The translations under genes and the position numbers were made by a program. Below the pieces are notes generated by a model. It searched no databases, was not told the DNA's origin, and worked only from the letters and a program-made list of their open reading frames with translations. From positions 124,001 through 188,000 of the forward strand of contig JACPAV010000003.1 of the NCBI GenBank assembly GCA_016180645.1: a stretch of DNA of 64,000 nucleotides, read 5' to 3'. Shown here in pieces: positions 60,002-64,000 of the stretch (within the stretch, counting starts at the first letter, position 1; every line of letters starts with the position of its first letter). Source of the DNA: Nitrospirota bacterium (GTDB taxonomy: Bacteria; JACPQY01).

Positions 60002-62609
60002 CATTATCCCCGCTCACTTTCTCCACGTCGATTTCGTAGCGGCGGATTTCGCGGCGCATCTTGTTGTATTCCATCCCGATGATGCGGGACGCCTCTTTCA
60101 CGTTGCCCTTCGCTGTCCGAAGCGCCTTCACCATGAGCGAAACGGTCAGATCCCGCACGGCATCATCATAGGGCGCCAGGGGAATATCTTTCGTGGCCGC
60201 CGCCTGCGCCCCCGTCGAAAACGGGAGCGGCTCCCCATCCGATACGGCGCTCGCATTGCGGCTGATCCAGTTTTCCAATTCGCGGATGTTCCCGCTCCAG
60301 GTGTGATTCTGGTAGCGGATCATCTCGCGCACTTCCGGCATCCATACATGCCGGTTGTACCGCATATTGAATTCCTCCAGGATAAACGAGACGAGCCAGG
60401 GGATGTCCTCCTTCCGTTCCCTGAGGGGCGGCATGTGAACGGGAATACCGTTCAGTCGGTAGAAAAGATCCTCACGAAAGGCCCCGGAGGCGATCAGTGA
60501 CTTGAGGTCCCGGTTTGTCGCGGCGACAATCCGGACATCGATGGGAATCGATTCGTTCCCCCCGACCCGCTCGATGACGCGATCCTGAAGCACTCGCAGG
60601 AGTTTGACCTGAATCTCCGGGCGAAGGTCCCCAATTTCGTCCAGGAAAAGCGTCCCCAGATGGGCGCTTTCGAATTTCCCGAGCCGACGCTGGAGCGCGC
60701 CCGTAAACGCACCCTTCTCGTGACCGAACAGCTCGCTCTCCAACACGCCGGGCGCCAGGGCGCTGCAATTCACCGCCACAAACGCCTGCTTGGAACGCCG
60801 GCTGAACTTGTGAATCAACCGGGCCGCGAGTTCCTTCCCGCTCCCGCTCTCGCCCGTGACGAGCACCGGACTCTCCACCTGGCTCACGCGGGTTTTCACA
60901 AACTCTGAAATCTCCTTGAGTTTCGGGTTGCAGGTCACGAACGTGTACCGATCATCGATGTCCGCGGCGTATTTCCCGGCACTGTGCTTGATAACGGCGG
61001 AGACGAACGCCTGCGGCGACAGTTCAGAGAGCGAAGGGAGCACGAACGCGTTCGGGGCCTCGGGGACCGCGCTCCCGTCGGAACGCTCAACCACCGTCAT
61101 GTCATACCGCGAGCGTGGGGAATCGTCCCTCTCCTCCAGGGTCGCGAATGAATCGACCTTGAACCACGGTGACACCTTTTTCAGCCACGCTTCGGAGGGC
61201 CGGGGACCCACCAGGGCGATAGCCGGTTTCGGCCACTTCAAGAGATCTTCTCCTCGCTCAACAGCGGGCACTCCCCCGTCCGGCGCAGTCGCGGCGGTCG
61301 GCCCAGGCTGCAACGCGGAAAGACGGTCCTGCGACTCCCCTTCGAGGAATCGCTCGTCCAGAAAACCTTTCAGCCACAAGCCGGCCAGCGTCAGGAGGAG
61401 CACGTCCGCTGAATAGGCTGCCGTCCTCCATGCCATGTTCGATGGGAGCCAGGGCTCGATCAAGGCCACCGAGACGTAGGCGAGAATCGCAAGCACGATG
61501 GCCACCGCACCGTAGAGGATTCCTTTGCGGAAACCTTCGCGGCTGAACGCCATGGAAGGCTCCATCACGCCCAGCAACCAGGCCACGCCCAGGAGCAGGA
61601 TGCCCCCAAGCACGCTATCGAGCCGGACGAGACCGGAGAAGAGATCCTCCAGACGGCCGAGAGCGGAAACGAACATCGGAATTCCCAGCACCGTGGTGAG
61701 CAGCCCTGCCAGGAATAGGAGTCCAATCCAGAGCTTTTCCCGCCGATCCGAGGCGGACCGGTAGGCATGAAGCACGATGAAGGGCTCGACGGCGAAGTAG
61801 CCGATCGAGACGGTCGCATAGACAATCGCGCTCTGAAAAATATCGCTGAAATAGGCGGCATCGAGAACGCTCTCGCCGACCCGGAAATCGCGGTAGACGC
61901 TCATCGAGCGCAGGAGAACGTGGAAGAAGAACATCACGCCCGGAAGGTAGATGAGATAGACGAGCCAGGGACGCTTTTTCAGACCTGTCCGTTCCCGCGG
62001 ATAGGAGAGGGAAAGGTGGAGAGAAACAGGCGGCAGGAAGAGCACCGGACCCATCCAGAGTTGGATGAGCCACGAATAGGGCATGAGTTGAACCCATTCC
62101 TGCAAGACGGTCAGCGCGGGAATGAGGGCACACCCCGTGAGGGCCAGGAGTTGGGCCACGCGGGCCTGCGGTTTCTTCCAGAGAGCCACAAAGCCCGCCA
62201 CGAGGAAGACCAAGCCCGTCACGAACCCGAGCAGGGCCGGACCGAGTCTCCCGTAGGGCTGGAGCGTGAGTGGGCGCTCGATATGCACGCCCGAGTGCTC
62301 GACGGTGAACGTCACTTCCCGTCCCGCTTTGAGGGTCCGGCGAATGAGAAACAATTCCACGATCCCGTGGACATCCTTCCCATTCACGGAGACGATCGTG
62401 TCTCCTCTTTGGAATCCGGCCCGGCCCGCCGGACTCTCCGGATCCACCGAAGTCACCACGGGGCTGAGCGCCGTGTGAAATCCGGAATAAGGCGAGCGAT
62501 AAAGAACGACAAGGGCCACGAAGGCGAGGAGTGTGCCTAGTACCGCCGGCACGCCCAGCCACAGGAGAGGACGCCGGTCCTTGTCCTCCAGCGTCTCGCG
62601 CCAACCCAT
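59997..62609 (-). CDS. PDZ-membrane-sigma54 activator fusion protein
   Basis: The 870-residue protein is an unusual fusion. Residues 16-38 form a membrane helix, 42-108 a PDZ domain ([27 protein letters not shown]), and about 120-390 hold eight or so helices. After a linker comes an NtrC-type AAA+ domain: Walker A GESGSGKE (586-593), GAFTGA (633-638) contacting sigma-54, Walker B LFLDEIGD (654-661), and a Fis-type helix-turn-helix at about 835-865. It should activate sigma-54 promoters from the membrane in response to an envelope signal. The ATG at 62609 has GGAG upstream; a GTG at 62615 overlaps the lolA-like stop (GTGA). The last residues come from the palindrome at 59957. Confidence 0.9.
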   Translation of the reverse strand: MGWRETLEDKDRRPLLWLGVPAVLGTLLAFVALVVLYRSPYSGFHTALSPVVTSVDPESPAGRAGFQRGDTIVSVNGKDVHGIVELFLIRRTLKAGREVTFTVEHSGVHIERPLTLQPYGRLGPALLGFVTGLVFLVAGFVALWKKPQARVAQLLALTGCALIPALTVLQEWVQLMPYSWLIQLWMGPVLFLPPVSLHLSLSYPRERTGLKKRPWLVYLIYLPGVMFFFHVLLRSMSVYRDFRVGESVLDAAYFSDIFQSAIVYATVSIGYFAVEPFIVLHAYRSASDRREKLWIGLLFLAGLLTTVLGIPMFVSALGRLEDLFSGLVRLDSVLGGILLLGVAWLLGVMEPSMAFSREGFRKGILYGAVAIVLAILAYVSVALIEPWLPSNMAWRTAAYSADVLLLTLAGLWLKGFLDERFLEGESQDRLSALQPGPTAATAPDGGVPAVERGEDLLKWPKPAIALVGPRPSEAWLKKVSPWFKVDSFATLEERDDSPRSRYDMTVVERSDGSAVPEAPNAFVLPSLSELSPQAFVSAVIKHSAGKYAADIDDRYTFVTCNPKLKEISEFVKTRVSQVESPVLVTGESGSGKELAARLIHKFSRRSKQAFVAVNCSALAPGVLESELFGHEKGAFTGALQRRLGKFESAHLGTLFLDEIGDLRPEIQVKLLRVLQDRVIERVGGNESIPIDVRIVAATNRDLKSLIASGAFREDLFYRLNGIPVHMPPLRERKEDIPWLVSFILEEFNMRYNRHVWMPEVREMIRYQNHTWSGNIRELENWISRNASAVSDGEPLPFSTGAQAAATKDIPLAPYDDAVRDLTVSLMVKALRTAKGNVKEASRIIGMEYNKMRREIRRYEIDVEKVSGDNG

Positions 62610-62611
62610 GG

Positions 62612-63316
62612 TCACTCCGCGGTTCTTGGGGACACGGGTGCGAGACTGGCCCCTCCCAGGAATTCTTCCAAACTGATGATCCGCGTCTTGGGTCCCGGTT
62701 TGTAGGTAAAGGTCTCAACTTCGAATGCCTTTGCCTCTGCAAATCCTTCCAGCTTGATTTTGACCCTCTCTCCCATGGAGCCTTTCATTTCAAATCCGGT
62801 GAGGACGGGCGGATCACCCTTGACGTAGAGTTGGATGGGACCGGTCCGGGTTTCCGCCTTGGGCATGAGCAGGATCAGCCACTCGCCTTCTTTGCCCATC
62901 GCTGGGGTCACCTCGAACATTTTCTTGAAATCCCCCACCCCCGTGAGAAAGGCATAGCCCATCGGCCCGACCGCATCTGGAGCAAAGGCCCATGAAATCG
63001 CTTCATCCCGTTTCCAGTTGACGAGCCAGAGGTTCCGACCGTCAATGATGATGTCGCTCTTGTCCGGGTCTTCGTAGTCCCACCGCATCCTTGATGGGAT
63101 CATGACATTGACCCGCCCCTTGCGGGTGAAGGGCACATCGGAGCGCGGCAAACGCGTTTCTTCGGAAAAACGAGCGGAGTATCCCTTGATGGAACGGTAG
63201 TAAGCCTGTACCCGATCGACGATGTCGCCCGAAGCGTGAGCCCGCGAACCCGTGAGCCCGTGAACCAGTGAACCAGTAAGAATGAGAAGGAAAGTCTGAG
63301 CGGGACGCCGGATCAC
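62612..63316 (-). CDS. LolA-like periplasmic lipoprotein carrier
   Basis: The 234-residue protein has a LolA-type plan after a signal peptide: [65 protein letters not shown] matches the first half of LolA, which carries lipoproteins to the outer membrane. The C-terminal part is less typical, so it may be a LolA-like protein with another cargo. The GTG at 63316 lies in a GTGACCCC repeat and has no ribosome-binding site. The signal peptide ([18 protein letters not shown]) is encoded by GTGAGCCCG/GTGAACCAG repeats. It is coupled to the sigma-54 activator. Confidence 0.82.
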   Translation of the reverse strand: MIRRPAQTFLLILTGSLVHGLTGSRAHASGDIVDRVQAYYRSIKGYSARFSEETRLPRSDVPFTRKGRVNVMIPSRMRWDYEDPDKSDIIIDGRNLWLVNWKRDEAISWAFAPDAVGPMGYAFLTGVGDFKKMFEVTPAMGKEGEWLILLMPKAETRTGPIQLYVKGDPPVLTGFEMKGSMGERVKIKLEGFAEAKAFEVETFTYKPGPKTRIISLEEFLGGASLAPVSPRTAE

Positions 63317-63341
63317 GGGGTCACGGGGTCACTGGATCACG
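63236..63341. repeat. GTGA-type tandem repeats in and before the lolA-like gene
   Basis: GTGAGCCCG, GTGAACCAG and related 8-10 base units fill 63236-63280 (signal peptide), and GTGACCCC/GTGATCC units fill about 63310-63341 on the minus strand around the GTG start. Several GTG triplets in the second block could act as starts in different frames. Confidence 0.72.
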
Positions 63342-63343
63342 AC

Positions 63344-64000
63344 TCACGGCCACCAAGGAGGCGAGCCGAATTCTCTGCACAGCGGATTCGTGATGCACGA
63401 GAGATGTCCGCCGGCGTTGACGCACTCCTCCAGGCTGTCCGTGACGAAACCGTCCAGCCGCTCCGAACCGGATTTCCGCCAGATGTCATCATTCACGAAA
63501 CATTCGCACATCATGGCATCCGGATCGGTGGGCGTAACGTTGCGAATGTATCCGTAGCGGAAAAGCGTCCCCGCCTGCTGCTGCGCGGCCTGCGTCAAGT
63601 CGATATCCAGGTACCCGTTGCCTTTCGCGTGGTCGCCTTCGATGGACTCGTCTTCGAATCCATCAAGCCGACGATTGCCCTCCGGACCGTTCGCGTTCGT
63701 CTCCGGACAATAATTGTCTCCGGACGGATCGGGATTCTCGTAGGGATCGTAGCCGTCCTCGGAGGAATTGAAAATTCCTTTGCCGTCGGCGCCGTCCCTC
63801 CCGATATCCTCATAGGGTATCGGCAGGAGGTACCATGCGTGTTGATCGGCATTGTAGGGGCGGAAGCCGGAAAAGTACCGGCCGTCGCGCGTCTCTTTCG
63901 TCCACGACAGTTCCGAGATCAGCGGCGCCCGTGTGTTCTCGGTCCCTTCCTCGCCGGAGCCGAAGCACGTAGCGCCGGGATCCAGCACCATGCACGCCTG
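63344..64000 (-). CDS. Exported Asp-rich protein, N-terminus outside the window
   Basis: The frame is open from the right edge to a TGA at 63344, giving at least 219 residues. The sequence is acidic and beta-rich with FNSSEDGYDPYENPDPSGDNY and six or more cysteines (CECFVNDD, CVNAGGHLSCITNPLC), typical of extracellular proteins. No family is recognised, and no signal peptide can be seen because the start is missing. It ends 27 bases before the lolA-like start, so it is probably in the same operon. Confidence 0.65.
   Translation of the reverse strand, partial: QACMVLDPGATCFGSGEEGTENTRAPLISELSWTKETRDGRYFSGFRPYNADQHAWYLLPIPYEDIGRDGADGKGIFNSSEDGYDPYENPDPSGDNYCPETNANGPEGNRRLDGFEDESIEGDHAKGNGYLDIDLTQAAQQQAGTLFRYGYIRNVTPTDPDAMMCECFVNDDIWRKSGSERLDGFVTDSLEECVNAGGHLSCITNPLCREFGSPPWWP

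Noticed and set aside
62600-63400. A sigma-54 promoter (TGGCAC-N5-TTGC) near the sigma-54 activator operon
   Set aside because: I looked for it on the minus strand around the starts of the lolA-like gene and the activator and saw no match; the operon start is outside the window.

Overview
The window is GC-rich bacterial DNA without rRNA, tRNA, CRISPR, integrase or transposase genes that I could find. The gene content suggests an uncultured, flagellated, Gram-negative bacterium of deltaproteobacterial or myxobacterial grade. Pointers are RND pumps with TolC partners, LolA, many lipoproteins, a B12-dependent ribonucleotide reductase, csrA-fliW under a sigma-28-type promoter, and a surface protein with a C-terminal sorting tail. 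The phylum cannot be fixed from this window.

Layout. 1-4.5 kb (minus): end of an indolepyruvate-ferredoxin-oxidoreductase-like gene, a DUF1285-like gene and an oppABC-type peptide importer. 4.5-15.3 kb (minus): an EF-G-like GTPase lacking the catalytic His, a Tat-exported DUF362 protein, class II RNR (nrdJ) behind tandem NrdR boxes, a 28-residue AURKAIP1/COX24-like protein, trmFO, a coiled-coil membrane protein and topA. 15.4-17.8 kb (plus): a small regulator-associated protein, an HDOD protein and a lipoprotein with a broken start. 17.8-27 kb (minus): two giant paralogous lipoproteins and csrA-fliW. 27.1-30.7 kb: a GT2 glycosyltransferase, a GNAT enzyme and a DUF2723 membrane protein. 30.7-39.5 kb (minus): three large secreted or surface proteins. 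39.8-44.7 kb: an FN3 lipoprotein, a B12-binding radical SAM enzyme divergent from a TetR regulator, a HEPN-MNT toxin-antitoxin pair and a decayed TldD-type protease gene. 44.7-55.7 kb (plus): a tightly coupled efflux operon (TetR, TolC, adaptor, RND, TolC, RND). 55.7-64 kb: a DUF5618-like protein, a lipoprotein, a membrane adenylate cyclase, a two-domain AhpD-like protein, an EamA transporter, a PDZ-membrane-sigma54 activator fusion, a LolA-like carrier and part of an exported protein.

The most unusual layer is the repeats. Palindromic elements and 7-9 bp tandem repeats recur at gene edges. In at least five exported-protein genes (TolC-1, TolC-2, LolA, a lipoprotein at 34-35.4 kb, a surface protein at 30.7-34 kb) repeat DNA encodes the start region or signal peptide. 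Two copies of a 45-bp palindrome lie between convergent genes and supply the stop codon of the minus-strand gene. Heptamer repeats just inside reading frames would change frame when they gain or lose copies, so phase variation of envelope genes is a testable idea.

Several promoters are unusually clear: consensus sigma-70 sites before the EF-G-like gene, nrdJ, HEPN-MNT and the efflux operon, and a near-perfect sigma-28 site before csrA.
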